Source of the DNA: Rivularia sp. MS3
Lineage (GTDB): Bacteria > Cyanobacteriota > Cyanobacteriia > Cyanobacteriales > Nostocaceae
Direction: 5' to 3'
NCBI GenBank assembly: GCA_019192545.1
Contig: JAHCMI010000005.1
Span: forward strand, 1-64,000
DNA length: 64,000 nt
Made by a program: the position numbers and the translations under genes. A model generated the notes under the pieces. The model was not told the DNA's origin. It was given only the letters and a program-made list of their open reading frames with translations, and searched no databases. Of this stretch, positions 19,977 through 29,479 are shown piece after piece (the first letter of the stretch is position 1; the number at the start of each line of letters is the position of its first letter).

Positions 19977-20747
19977 ATGACTTGGATTAAAAAAAAATTA
20001 TATCTGGCTGCAATACCCCTATCTATTGGGCTGTCTATAGCTTCGGCTGTTTCAGTACGAGCAAATTCTTTGACTGAATTTAGAGTTACGTCAAAAAATC
20101 GTACATTAATTAGTCAGAGCTTCACCCCCCCAGATAGAGGAACACCTCCTGCAACTGCTGGAGCCGCAACTCGCGGTGGCTGCGATGCAAAACAAAATCT
20201 TGTAACTCCTTTAATGCCTAAAGAAAAATTAACATTAACTTTTGACGAAAGACCTACATTTTACTGGCATACATCTAAATCCAATACCGAAGCTGAATTT
20301 TTGTTATTGGATGAAAATGATGATTTAGTTTATGAAGCTAATGTCAATCTTCCCAAAAAACCAGGAATATTTGCATTTACCCTTCCTCCGGAAGCTCCCG
20401 GTTTAAAGACTAACAAGCAGTATCACTGGTATCTTTCGGTTTACTGTAGCTCTGAATTTACAGACGATACTATAACAGTTGAAGGTTGGGTTGAAAGGAC
20501 TAAACCTAATTTAGCTACCTGGATAAAGTTAAATAAATCAGCACCAAAACACCGTTCTAAAATTTATGCAGATGCTAGTATTTGGCACGAAGCTATTACT
20601 AACGTAGCGCAACAACGCTGTATTGCTCCCTATGATTCTAAATTGGTACTTTATTGGAATCAATTATTGACTTCAGTGGGTTTAAAAGAGCTTATTTCAG
20701 AATCTCTGACTAATGTATGCAAAGTTGAGAATTATGATACAAAATAA
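19977..20747 (+). CDS. Exported DUF928 family protein
   Basis: About 256 residues. Signal peptide over residues 1-27 (cleavage near SVRA). Then the DUF928 pattern: PDRGTPPATAGAATRGGCD, LTLTFDERPTFYWHT, EAEFLLLDENDDLVYE, NKQYHWYLSVYC and the C-terminal IWHEAITNVAQQR. The ATG at 19977 fits GAAGAGC upstream better than the TTG at 19971. DUF928 proteins are exported, of unknown role, and typically sit with CHAT and hemagglutinin genes in cyanobacteria, as here. Confidence 0.88.
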   Translation: MTWIKKKLYLAAIPLSIGLSIASAVSVRANSLTEFRVTSKNRTLISQSFTPPDRGTPPATAGAATRGGCDAKQNLVTPLMPKEKLTLTFDERPTFYWHTSKSNTEAEFLLLDENDDLVYEANVNLPKKPGIFAFTLPPEAPGLKTNKQYHWYLSVYCSSEFTDDTITVEGWVERTKPNLATWIKLNKSAPKHRSKIYADASIWHEAITNVAQQRCIAPYDSKLVLYWNQLLTSVGLKELISESLTNVCKVENYDTK

Positions 20748-20814
20748 AATCTAATCACTTTTCGTCGTCTGCATTTTACAGCAAAATAATTTAAATACCG
20801 GTTTATGACATTAC

Positions 20815-20842
20815 TCTCTCGACTTTAAAATCGAGAGAGTTA
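20815..20842 (+). terminator. Hairpin after the DUF928 gene
   Basis: ACTCTCTCGA and TCGAGAGAGT form a perfect 10-bp stem with an 8-nt loop, without a strong T run. Likely terminator or mRNA-stabilising hairpin. The rest of 20748-21112 is AT-rich and shows nothing recognisable. Confidence 0.65.
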
Positions 20843-21112
20843 TAATTCAATATTTTAAGCAATTATTTGAAAATAGCAAAATACTTATATTTACAATATT
20901 TTTATTTTCAACTCAACGATAAATAAATCAGTCATAATAAACCAATTTATGTTAGTTAAAAAAAGTTAAAAGTTGTTATTTTTTTCAACTTATACTTTTG
21001 TTATCCTTTCCCTAATTATTATTTTCAACATCAACTTAGTTAAATAATTTAAATTCATCGAAATATACAGCATTTGTTAAAAAAAAATCATCGCAATCAT
21101 TGATTAAAACTG

Positions 21113-21919
21113 ATGACAAAACTACTATTTTTAGGTTCTGGTTGTGCTTTCACTGTTGGTACGGATAACTATCAATCAAATATGCTTTTAATTGGCGATA
21201 ACAGAAAAAAGCTATTAATTGATTGTGGTTCAGATATTAGATATTCTTTGTATCGGGAAAATTTATCTTATCTCGATATTACCGATATTTATATTAGTCA
21301 TATTCATGCCGATCATATTGGTGGACTTGAATATATCGGTTTTAGTTCAAAATTTAATCCAGGATGCGAAAAGCCAAGACTGTATACAGATAAAGAAATA
21401 ATGGATAACCTCTGGAATCACTCACTATCTGGAGGAATGAAATATATAGAAAATAGAATAGCTACTTTAGAAGATTTTTTTCAACCTGTAAAAATAGATG
21501 AAGATAAAGTTTTTTTCTGGAACAATATACAATTTCAATCTATTAAAGTCATTCATGTAAATTCTGGTTCTGTTGTCATACCTAGCTACGGTTTATTTTT
21601 TGCAATTAATGGATTTAAAGTATTTATAACAACAGATACACAAATGCATTGGAATTCTTTGGGAAAATATTATCTACAGGCAGATATAATTTTTCAAGAT
21701 TGCGAAACTGCAAAATTTCCTAGCGGAGTTCATGCTCATTACCAAGAGTTATTAAAATTACCGGTATCTGTTAAAAACAAAATGTGGCTTTACCACTATC
21801 AACCAGGTAAACTACCAAATGCGAAAAGAGATGGTTTTTGTGGTTTTGTAGAAAGAGGACAAGAATTCGATTTATCACCATCAATATTGACCAAAAATAA
21901 CTTGTCAACAATTAATTAA
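21113..21919 (+). CDS. MBL-fold metallo-hydrolase
   Basis: 268 residues with the metallo-beta-lactamase zinc motif HIHADHIGG near residue 63, a later His in IKVIHVNSG, the Asp in ITTDTQM and a final His in LYHYQPG. This arrangement resembles RNase Z/PhnP-like hydrolases. Cytoplasmic; no signal peptide. Substrate unknown. It stands between the DUF928 and TPR-CHAT genes, all on the same strand but with gaps over 100 bp. Confidence 0.85.
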   Translation: MTKLLFLGSGCAFTVGTDNYQSNMLLIGDNRKKLLIDCGSDIRYSLYRENLSYLDITDIYISHIHADHIGGLEYIGFSSKFNPGCEKPRLYTDKEIMDNLWNHSLSGGMKYIENRIATLEDFFQPVKIDEDKVFFWNNIQFQSIKVIHVNSGSVVIPSYGLFFAINGFKVFITTDTQMHWNSLGKYYLQADIIFQDCETAKFPSGVHAHYQELLKLPVSVKNKMWLYHYQPGKLPNAKRDGFCGFVERGQEFDLSPSILTKNNLSTIN

Positions 21920-22039
21920 AATTTTGTTTAATTGCAATAAACTTATCAATGCAGCAAAATAAACAATAGTTAATAAATAGCGTGCAATCAAACTAAATCA
22001 TCTGAAATTATTCATCTATAAGTTCCCATCGCATCTACC

Positions 22040-24724
22040 ATGATATTTAATTTTTTCATTTTTATCAGATATTGTTATTTAAAATTTAAAACCTTTCTAA
22101 AAACAAAAAATATCTCTATTGAGATTAAAGGATTATTAGCGTTTTTAGTTAGTATCACTATATTTAACAATAGCTTTTATACAAACTTATTTTTATCGAG
22201 TGCGGTTGCATCTACCCCGAAGTATAGCTACCCACACAAATACGCTAAATATGACGATACATTGCTAGTATCCAACGATATTGCTGATTCCGTAGACTTC
22301 TTAACACAAGCCGGTAAAAAACATTATCAAAACCAACAGTTTAATCAGGCAATTGCAAAATGGCAGCAGGCACGTAAAATACTGATTGCTAAAGGTGATA
22401 CTGTTAATGAAGCGATAGTACTCGGCAACTTAACGCAAGCATACCAAAAATTAGGAAAACTCACAGACGCAAAAAAGGCGATCGCTAAAAGTATTGAGCT
22501 TCTATCTTCTCATCAAAAACAGCATCAAAACCTTTTAGCTAGTACGTTGAATATTCAAGGAAGTTTGTTGTTTTCCGAAGGTAAATCGGAAGATGCTTTA
22601 ATTATTTGGCAGCGTGCGAAAAATATATATGAAAAAGCAGGAGATAAAAACGGATTAATTCGCTGTTTGCTCAATCAAACTCAAGCTTATACTCAATTAG
22701 GAATGCATAATCGGGCGCTAAAGACTTTAGAAGAAGTGAATCAAAACCTAAAACTGCAACCGGATTCTGCTTTAAAAATTGTTAGTTTACTCCAGAAGGG
22801 AGATGCTTTGAGACTAACAGGAAACCTTGAGGATTCCAAAAAAACCCTACAGCAAAGTTTAGCTATCGCTCAAAAACTTAATTCCGATAATATAGACAAA
22901 ATTCTTTTGGCTTTAGGTAATACTTCTCATTTTGAACAAAAAACTGAGGAAGCTTTGAAATATTACCAGCAAGCCATCGATAAATCAAAATCCCCTGGGA
23001 TAAAACTTCAAGCACAATTGAATAAATTACGGCTTTTAATTGATACTCAAAAATTATCAAAAGCTAAAGTATTAGCAACGCAAATACAGCCTGAGTTGAA
23101 AAGTATTCCGCTTAGTAGAACATCAGTATATGCATTAGTCAACTACGTGCAAAGTATTGAAGATTTGAATGGTAACAAAATATTCAACAACCAAAAAACT
23201 ACAAATAATATAGCGCTAAAACTGAAGACAGCAGCTCGGCAAGCCGAAATATTAGGAGACGAAAGAGCGCAATCTTACGCCCTTGGTTACTTAGGACATA
23301 TTTACGAACAAACTCAGCAGTTAAAATCAGCAAAAACGTTAACCCAAAAAGCACTAATCCTAGCACAAACAAGTAATGCTCCCGACGTTGCTTATCGCTG
23401 GCAATGGCAATTAGGAAGATTATTAAAAAAGCAAAAAAACTTTGTAGAAGCAATTTCGGCATATGATGGCGCTGTTGTAACTCTCGATTCAATTCGGAAT
23501 GAATTAGTTGCCAGCAATCTCGATATTCAATTTTCTTTTCGTGAAAGCGTTGAACCTGTTTATCGAGAATTTGTTAGTTTATTATTAACTCCTCAAATGG
23601 GAGAGACTAGTCAAGAAAACCTTAAAAAAGCACGTCAAGTAATTGAATCTCTACAGCTAGCAGAGCTAGATAACTTCTTTAACGAGCCTTGTTTGAAAGC
23701 GAATCCGACTCAAGTGGATCGAATTGATACCCAAGCGGCAGTTATTTATCCAATTATTTTAGAAAATCGTCTAGAAACAATTGTTTCCTTACCCAAGCAA
23801 CCTCTACGACACTATACTACTGCGATTTCCCAAAATGAACTAGAAAAAATGGTGCAAAAAATGCGCCGTGCTATCAGACGTAAATTTCTTAAAAAACAAC
23901 ACTTTGCTATCTGTCAGGAACTTTATAATCTACTTGTTAAACCATTAGAAGCAGATTTAGCAGCATCGGAAATCAAAACTTTAACATTTGTTCTAGATGG
24001 TTCGTTAAAAAACGTGCCGGTAGCTGCTTTACACGATGGAAAGCAATATTTAATCGAAAAATACAGTCTTGCATTAGCTCCGGGAATGCAACTTTTAGAT
24101 CCTCAACCTTTGGCAAGTCAAAAAATGCAAGTATTAATCGGAGCTTTGAGCGAAGGAAGGCAAGGTTTTGTACCTTTACCTGGCGTTAAAAGCGAAGTTG
24201 AAAAGATTGATACTGAAATATCCACTCAATTACTCCTAAATCAAAACTTTACTAGCCAAGCTTTGCAAAAACAAATTAGTAAAACTCCTTTTCCCGTAGT
24301 ACATTTAGCAACCCATGGTGAATTTAGTTCTAAAGCAGAAGACACATTTGTTCTCACTTGGGATAACCGTTTAAATGTAAAAGAGTTAGGCAATATTCTC
24401 CAAAGCAGAGAACAAACTACTAGTAATCCCATAGAATTATTAGTTTTAAGCGCTTGTAAAACTGCTAGCGGTGACAAACGCGCTCCTTTGGGCTTAGCAG
24501 GTGTAGCAGTGCGCTCCGGGGCACGCAGCACCATCGCCAGTTTATGGGCAGTGGATGATGAGGCAACTTCTTTGATGATGGTAGATTTTTACGAACAAAT
24601 AAATCAGTCTGGAGTCACAAAAGCAGAAGCTTTACGCAAGGCTCAAATCCAAATTCTGCAACAATCTAAGTTTAAGCACCCCTATTACTGGGCTGCTTTT
24701 GTTCTAGTTGGTAATTGGCTGTAA
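22040..24724 (+). CDS. TPR-CHAT protein
   Basis: 894 residues. A hydrophobic N-terminal segment (about 30-57) suggests membrane anchoring or export. About residues 85-480 hold tandem tetratricopeptide repeats, for example GNLTQAYQKLGKLTDAKKAI and ALGYLGHIYEQTQQLKSAK. The C-terminal CHAT domain (about 610-894) has the dyad His759 (HLATHGEF) and Cys806 (LSACKTASGD) and ends in HPYYWAAFVLVGNWL. Caspase-like proteolysis is the expected activity; the substrate is unknown, possibly the neighbouring exoproteins. It shares the CHAT type with the fusion at 9415-14085. Confidence 0.9.
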   Translation: MIFNFFIFIRYCYLKFKTFLKTKNISIEIKGLLAFLVSITIFNNSFYTNLFLSSAVASTPKYSYPHKYAKYDDTLLVSNDIADSVDFLTQAGKKHYQNQQFNQAIAKWQQARKILIAKGDTVNEAIVLGNLTQAYQKLGKLTDAKKAIAKSIELLSSHQKQHQNLLASTLNIQGSLLFSEGKSEDALIIWQRAKNIYEKAGDKNGLIRCLLNQTQAYTQLGMHNRALKTLEEVNQNLKLQPDSALKIVSLLQKGDALRLTGNLEDSKKTLQQSLAIAQKLNSDNIDKILLALGNTSHFEQKTEEALKYYQQAIDKSKSPGIKLQAQLNKLRLLIDTQKLSKAKVLATQIQPELKSIPLSRTSVYALVNYVQSIEDLNGNKIFNNQKTTNNIALKLKTAARQAEILGDERAQSYALGYLGHIYEQTQQLKSAKTLTQKALILAQTSNAPDVAYRWQWQLGRLLKKQKNFVEAISAYDGAVVTLDSIRNELVASNLDIQFSFRESVEPVYREFVSLLLTPQMGETSQENLKKARQVIESLQLAELDNFFNEPCLKANPTQVDRIDTQAAVIYPIILENRLETIVSLPKQPLRHYTTAISQNELEKMVQKMRRAIRRKFLKKQHFAICQELYNLLVKPLEADLAASEIKTLTFVLDGSLKNVPVAALHDGKQYLIEKYSLALAPGMQLLDPQPLASQKMQVLIGALSEGRQGFVPLPGVKSEVEKIDTEISTQLLLNQNFTSQALQKQISKTPFPVVHLATHGEFSSKAEDTFVLTWDNRLNVKELGNILQSREQTTSNPIELLVLSACKTASGDKRAPLGLAGVAVRSGARSTIASLWAVDDEATSLMMVDFYEQINQSGVTKAEALRKAQIQILQQSKFKHPYYWAAFVLVGNWL

Positions 24725-24853
24725 TTCAATCTGGGCATGGGGGATTGGTAATTCATAATTGCTAATTGAATCAGCTTGATATATCAAAGTTCGCTGTTAA
24801 CAGTAATTTGATTTGGGCTAATTATATTGGTTATTAGTTATGGTTTGATAATT

Positions 24854-25015
24854 ATGCAAAAAGCCGAAACTTTAGCTCAATTAATTTGTCGTACTGTATT
24901 AGAATTTGAACAAAGGCAAGCAAGTTTACAGCAAGATAAACTTCGAGAAAATACTTCAATATCGGCTATCATTAATACATCAAATCAAACTATATCTAAA
25001 AATCAATCGGCATGA
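24854..25015 (+). CDS. Hypothetical small protein, 53 residues
   Basis: Polar peptide with a helical, Gln/Glu-rich middle (LEFEQRQASLQQDKL). The ATG at 24854 is preferred over an upstream GTG in the same frame. No motif, no signal peptide and no neighbour on the same transcript. Could be a chance reading frame. Confidence 0.35.
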   Translation: MQKAETLAQLICRTVLEFEQRQASLQQDKLRENTSISAIINTSNQTISKNQSA

Positions 25016-25120
25016 TTGATAATTTTATTAGTATGATTCATCACTTATATAAGTATGATTTTGGTTTTAAGTTAAATTTATAGTTATTGTTTAATACTTA
25101 CAAAAAATATGATAATTAAT

Positions 25121-25152
25121 AAACCCGGTTTTTTCAAAAAGCTGGGTTTTTA
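25121..25152 (+). terminator. Hairpin beside the broken end of nifK
   Basis: AAACCCGG and CTGGGTTT with nested TTTTT/AAAAA give a hairpin followed by T residues. It lies inside the out-of-homology tail of the nifK frame. Confidence 0.5.
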
Positions 25153-26519
25153 CTATACATACCTGTCTGGAGTATTGAAAAAATCCCATTATCTATTCCC
25201 AACCCCCAAACTTTTTGACTTGATAGCCAACACATTAGAGAACGCATGTGCCATAAGTCTTTTCCGGGCCAGAAGGTTGCACCTTTACCGTAATCGTTGC
25301 TAGCGCATAACTCTTCGATTTCAGTTTTGAACTTATCGTTGGAGTTGTGAACTAAAACGTGAACGGGTTCAGCACCTAACTCCATCAAGAAGCTGGTCAT
25401 ACCGTATACTAAATCTGGGTCGCCGTAGATAGCAAAGCGCTTACCATGTAACCAAGCGTGAGAGTCAGTCATAGCGTCAACTGCACGTCCGCGCTCTTCC
25501 TCTAACTCTTGAGGAATGGGCTTACCGGTTAATTCGCTGAGCTTCATCAAGAACTCATCAGTTCCGCGAATACCCCAAGGGCGAACAACTTCTGTCTTTT
25601 GCTTCCACTCTTTCTCGATATATTCGCGAGTCTTAGGAGTAGAGTGTGCTTGCAAGCAAAGTGTAGCTTCAGCGTTGCAAGAATCAGCAGCATCTTCCAA
25701 TTTTGTACCTTTGGGGTACATATTGAACTTACCATCGTTGGGAGCATCAACATAATCGGAGTTGTCAGCCAACAAGGTATAGTCAATATCCATCAACTTA
25801 GCAATACGCTTAACTTCGCGTAAGTTGCCTACGTAGGTATCAAAACCAGGAATGATATTGATTTTGCCATTGGTTTTATCTTTCTTCTTACCTTGAGTAA
25901 GGTTAGAAAGAATACCTTTCATCATATTATCGTAGCCGGTAATATGAGAGCCTACGAAGCTAGGAGTGTGAGCGAAAGGTACGGGTAAATCTTCAGGAAT
26001 GCCACCTTCGTTTTTAGCATTACCGATAAATGAACCCAAGTCATCACCGATTACCTCAGCCATACAGGTAGTGGAAACGGCAATCATTTTAGGATTGTAT
26101 AGCTTGTAAGCATTAGTCAAGCCATCAATCATGTTCTTCAAACCACCGAATACCGCAGCATCTTCAGTCATTGAAGAAGAAACAGCAGAGAAAGGCTCTT
26201 TGAAGTGACGGGTTAAGTGGGTACGGAAGTACGCTACACAACCTTGGCTGCCTTGGACGAAAGGTAGAGTTCCTTCAAAACCAGCAGCAGCGTAGATAGC
26301 TCCTAAAGGCTGACAACCTTTTGCTGGGTTAACGGTTAAAGCTTCGCGTGCAAAGTTCTTTTCACGATATTCCCAAGACTTAGTCCATTCAGCAACTTTC
26401 TTAACTTCTTCGGGATCGTGTCCGCCTTCAAACTTTTTCTTGCCTTCAAAAAGTTCTTGATATTCCGGATTGTGGAATAAATCAACGTGGTCTTTAATTT
26501 TGTCTGGATTCTGTGGCAT
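25134..26519 (-). CDS. nifK: Nitrogenase MoFe protein beta subunit, 3'-interrupted
   Basis: NifK pairs with NifD to form the MoFe protein and holds half the P-cluster. The frame encodes 461 residues but only the first 428 (26519-25236) are NifK: it starts [18 protein letters not shown], includes [11 protein letters not shown] and [10 protein letters not shown] (P-cluster Cys) and [12 protein letters not shown], and breaks after [10 protein letters not shown]. The normal continuation, about 82 residues, is absent and replaced by an unrelated 33-residue tail. GGAG precedes the ATG by the right spacing and it lies 98 nt behind nifD, as in the nifHDK operon. The gene therefore cannot give a full NifK as it stands; DNA excision or loss of function are the options. 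Confidence 0.93.
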   Translation of the reverse strand: MPQNPDKIKDHVDLFHNPEYQELFEGKKKFEGGHDPEEVKKVAEWTKSWEYREKNFAREALTVNPAKGCQPLGAIYAAAGFEGTLPFVQGSQGCVAYFRTHLTRHFKEPFSAVSSSMTEDAAVFGGLKNMIDGLTNAYKLYNPKMIAVSTTCMAEVIGDDLGSFIGNAKNEGGIPEDLPVPFAHTPSFVGSHITGYDNMMKGILSNLTQGKKKDKTNGKINIIPGFDTYVGNLREVKRIAKLMDIDYTLLADNSDYVDAPNDGKFNMYPKGTKLEDAADSCNAEATLCLQAHSTPKTREYIEKEWKQKTEVVRPWGIRGTDEFLMKLSELTGKPIPQELEEERGRAVDAMTDSHAWLHGKRFAIYGDPDLVYGMTSFLMELGAEPVHVLVHNSNDKFKTEIEELCASNDYGKGATFWPGKDLWHMRSLMCWLSSQKVWGLGIDNGIFSILQTGMYSKNPAF

Positions 26520-26617
26520 TGTGTGTTCTCCAAGCTTGCTGGTAAATAAAATTTAGTGGTTTGATTGTGAGGATAGGGAATAAGAACAGATTTTCCTATT
26601 CCCTGTATCCTTAATCC

Positions 26618-26769
26618 CTAAGCAGCTGCTTTAGCTTTTGCAGCTTGAGTAGTAGCAGCAGGTTCTTCATTCTTCCAAGGGGTTCCAATCAATTTCCAGG
26701 AAGGATTGTTAATTGCTAGATCCATGTCACGAGCGAAGATAGCAAAGCCATCATAACCGTGATAGGGTC
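26618..26769 (-). CDS. nifD: nifD segment 4 of 4 (3' end)
   Basis: Encodes the C-terminal 49 residues of NifD plus stop: [18 protein letters not shown] through an Ala/Lys-rich end. It has no start of its own. It begins just after the left copy of GGATTACTCCG (26770-26780) and joins in phase to segment 3 (ends at 57930) once the 31-kb element is removed. With all pieces joined, 233 + 247 + 883 + 152 nt = 1515 nt, an open 504-residue protein. Confidence 0.95.
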
Positions 26770-26780
26770 CGGAGTAATCC
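26770..26780 (-). repeat. nifD element left direct repeat (att site)
   Basis: GGATTACTCCG on the minus strand; coding continues from here into segment 4. Flanking bases differ from the right copy on both sides, so the match is exactly 11 bp. Confidence 0.95.
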
Positions 26781-26950
26781 TTTTTATGCTTTTAAATAAA
26801 TCAATATGAAATGTTTTTTACAAACATTATTAATCTTAAGCATTGTTCATTGATGACATATTATATTTACAATTTCGTTTAGTTTAATTATAACTATGCA
26901 TGTCCGGGATTAAAGATTACGAATATTGATTTAAAGTTTAATTTTTATAT
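26781..26950. promoter_or_regulatory. Edge region with inverted repeats upstream of xisA-like gene
   Basis: AT-rich, 170 bp. ATGCTT...AATGTTT (26787-26816) faces AAACATT...AAGCAT (26822-26843) as an imperfect inverted repeat between the edge and the recombinase start. The other two elements carry inverted repeats in the same relative place. Candidate recombinase binding arms or autoregulatory operator; inference. Confidence 0.45.
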
Positions 26951-28228
26951 ATGAAAGAAAATATCTTATCAGAATTAGATAAAGTAAATCAGCGGCTCAA
27001 AGCAGCAAAGACAAAGGTAACAATTAGAGAATCAAATGGAAGCCTCCAGTTACGGGCTACTTTGCCAATTAAAACAGGAGATAAAGATATCAGGGGAACG
27101 GGAAGAAAGCAATATAACCTTAGTTTAAATATTCCGGCTAATTTAAATGGTTTAAGAACAGCCGAAGAAGAAGCGCAAGAGTTAGGAAAACTAATTGCTC
27201 GTAAAACTTTTGTATGGAATGATAAATATTTAGGAAATCAAGCAGCTAAAAAAGATTTGCAAACTATTGGTGAGCTACTGACAAAATTTGAATCAGAATA
27301 TTTCAAAACCCATAAGCGCACTACTAAAAGCGAACATACATTTTATTATTATTTTACTAGAACCAAGCGATATACTAATCCTCAAGACTTGGCGATCGCT
27401 GCTAATCTGATAAAAGCAATAGAAAAAATCGATAAAGATTGGGCCAGATATAATGCAGCCAGAGCAATATCTGCATTTTGTCAAACTTTTAAGATCGAAA
27501 TTGATTTGTCGAAATATTCCAAAATGCCGGAACATAATTCCCGCAAAATACCTATCGACGCAGAGATACTTGCAGGATTTATCAAATTTGTAGATTATTT
27601 AGATAATAGAGGTAAACAAGTTAATCAAAATGTAAAAGATAGCTGGCAATTATGGCGCTGGGTATATGGAATGCTTGCAGTGTATGGTTTGCGTCCCCGA
27701 GAATTGTTTATCAATCCTAATATTGACTGGTGGTTGAGCGAACAAAATGCAGATATGACTTGGAAAGTAGATAAAGATTGCAAAACCGGAGAAAGAGAAG
27801 CATTACCTTTATATCAACAGTGGATTGCAGATTTTGATTTAAGAAATCCTCAATATTCACAAATGCTCGTAGAGGCAGTTAACAAAAAAGATAAAAATGA
27901 TCATGCACAGATAACTGCTCTAACGCAAAGAATTAGCTGGTGGTTTCGTAAAATTGGATTAGACTTTAAACCCTACGATTTACGTCATGCTTGGGCTATT
28001 CGAGCGCATATTTTAGGGGTTCCCATCAAAGCAGCAGCAGATAATTTAGGTCACAGCGTACAGGTGCATACTCAAACTTATCAGCGTTGGTTTTCCCTGG
28101 ATATGCGGAAGTTAGCGATTGATACGGCTTTGAATAAAAAGAGTGAGTATGAAGTGTTTAAGGAAGAGAATCAAAGATTGAGATTAGAGGTTGAGAAGTT
28201 GAGAATGGAGAAGGTTTATAGATATTGA
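26951..28228 (+). CDS. xisA: XisA-like tyrosine site-specific recombinase of the nifD element
   Basis: 425 residues. Carries the R-Y-R-Y variant of the tyrosine recombinase tetrad that is known for XisA/XisC: Arg248 in YGLRPRE, Tyr342 and Arg345 in PYDLRHAW (Tyr where most integrases have His), His368 in LGHSV, and the nucleophile Tyr377 in TQTYQRW. The N-terminal half is a DNA-binding region with LRATLPIK and the invariant-looking AEEEAQELGKLIARKTF. The C-terminus is a charged helix. It lacks the 35-45 N-terminal residues present in the two sister recombinases. Expected to excise the 31-kb element at the 11-bp repeats during heterocyst differentiation. Confidence 0.93.
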   Translation: MKENILSELDKVNQRLKAAKTKVTIRESNGSLQLRATLPIKTGDKDIRGTGRKQYNLSLNIPANLNGLRTAEEEAQELGKLIARKTFVWNDKYLGNQAAKKDLQTIGELLTKFESEYFKTHKRTTKSEHTFYYYFTRTKRYTNPQDLAIAANLIKAIEKIDKDWARYNAARAISAFCQTFKIEIDLSKYSKMPEHNSRKIPIDAEILAGFIKFVDYLDNRGKQVNQNVKDSWQLWRWVYGMLAVYGLRPRELFINPNIDWWLSEQNADMTWKVDKDCKTGEREALPLYQQWIADFDLRNPQYSQMLVEAVNKKDKNDHAQITALTQRISWWFRKIGLDFKPYDLRHAWAIRAHILGVPIKAAADNLGHSVQVHTQTYQRWFSLDMRKLAIDTALNKKSEYEVFKEENQRLRLEVEKLRMEKVYRY

Positions 28229-28249
28229 TGTGGAATTACATCTCATTTT

Positions 28250-28283
28250 TAGGGTGCGTTGTCGCTTCAGCGCAACGCACCTT
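28250..28283. repeat. REP-like palindrome
   Basis: GGTGCGTTGTCGCTTCAGCGCAACGCACC folds as GGTGCGTTG/CAACGCACC, of the same family as those flanking the REP-associated transposase. Confidence 0.7.
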
Positions 28284-28465
28284 ACTTTCTAAATCTAATT
28301 ATATTGTTTAATCTCTAGAATAGAATAATTACGGATTCTGCAAAAAATATGAATTGAGTTTTAATTGCTTATACTCTTTATTTTGCAATTTTTTTATGTT
28401 AACGCTTGTATCCTTTGGCTTTACCACAACGCACCCACCCACCTACCTATGCTATGAATCTTGAA

Positions 28466-28502
28466 AATGGTGCGTTGCACTCCGTGACAACACACCCTAC
28501 AT
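28466..28502. repeat. REP copy flanking the transposase, 3' side
   Basis: GGTGCGTTGCACTCCGTGAC followed by AACACACCCTAC. Its reverse complement recurs almost exactly at 29219-29255, so the two form an inverted pair around the transposase gene. Confidence 0.8.
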
Positions 28503-28505
28503 TAA

Positions 28506-29056
28506 CTATATATCCCAAGTGTCGTTAGGTACTGGAATATTCCCATCACTGCTCCAATTTGGTGGATAAATCTCTTCCTTAATCAAACGATGAATGCTCG
28601 AAAAAGACCATTCTTGAGGTATTTTACAAAGTTGATGTTTTACGGGATTGTAATGTATATAATCGCAGTGATTCGCAAAGTCTACTTCATCTATGATTAA
28701 ATGCTCCCAAAAACGACGTTGCCATAAATTAGCTTCTCTCCGTTTTTTTCTGGAACGAGATACATTAATATTGATTCCTAGCTGACTTCCATAATATTTA
28801 GTTACGAAGCGTTTAATTAAAAGCATCCTTATTGAAAAATTACTATCATCTATTGGTAAAGTTAATAGACAGTGAAAATGTTCGGGTAGCAAAATAAAAG
28901 CATCTACATAGAAAGGAAATTTTTTCGGACATGGGTAAAAGCGTGACGTAAAGCATAACGCTCTATATCCGTACAAAGGCAGGGATATCTTTTGTATGTA
29001 ACTTGGGTGATAAAGTAGGTTGCACCGGTAATATATGGTCTGCGATAATTGGGCAT
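28506..29056 (-). pseudogene. REP-associated tyrosine transposase (RAYT), frameshifted
   Basis: Y1/IS200-like HUH-type transposase domain. The true start is the ATG at 29056 (MPNYRRPYITGATYFITQVT), but that frame meets a stop just after a run of six A (28920-28925 on the plus strand as T). The rest (FPFYVDAFILLPEHFHCLLT, then RRFWEHLIIDEVDFANHCDY and IHYNPVKH) is in the next frame. One more A would restore the gene. HxH metal motif is HFH; the Tyr nucleophile is likely in CDYIHYNP. Flanked by inverted REP copies. A homopolymer sequencing error is possible; otherwise inactivated. Confidence 0.85.
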
Positions 29057-29218
29057 TGTAAAAATAATATTTGTTATCGTTTATTTTTAGGATGCCCATA
29101 TGAATTTAATGGATTGGATTGTATTTGATTGGTTTGCAAAACTTTTATAATTCATCCGGTACGTTATACGTTCGCGAAAACTATAAAATATTTTTATGCA
29201 TCACTTATAAAAGTTCTA

Positions 29219-29312
29219 TGTAGGGTGTTGTTGTCACGGAGTGCAACGCACCTTATCCAAAATTAATAATATAATGCGGTGCGTTGCGCGTTCGCGACAA
29301 CGCACCCTACAA
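29219..29312. repeat. REP copies on the 5' side of the transposase
   Basis: 29219-29255 is the inverted partner of 28466-28502. 29276-29312 is a further palindromic copy (GGTGCGTTGCGCGTTCGCGA then CAACGCACCCTAC). The stretch 29057-29479 otherwise holds no gene. Confidence 0.75.
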
Positions 29313-29479
29313 AATGAACGTTAAATCTAAATTCTTTTAACCTTTTTTTCAACATCGAAGCATTACGTTACGCTGCATGAAATACAGCAAATGTGTCTAC
29401 TTACGGCGTATTGACTCCAAAAGCGATTGATGGGTAAATGAACTCGTGTAATGCAGAACACTAAAAAAGGGATTTGATT

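Larger units (their letters stand above)
1..25235. mobile_element. Possible nifK element, one edge only (hypothesis)
   Basis: nifK homology stops at 25236 and its missing 3' end is nowhere to the left in the window. If this is an excisable element, everything from 25235 back past position 1 would be its cargo, so it would exceed 25 kb. No recombinase lies near this edge. In the three complete elements the recombinase starts 100-170 bp inside one edge, so it would have to be at the unseen end. A chromosomal rearrangement that split nifK is an equal alternative. Confidence 0.35.

Noticed and set aside
28506-29099. Reading the transposase as one intact 197-residue protein starting at 29099
   Set aside because: Its first 55 residues do not resemble the family, whereas the other frame from 29056 gives a typical N-terminus; a frameshift explains both.
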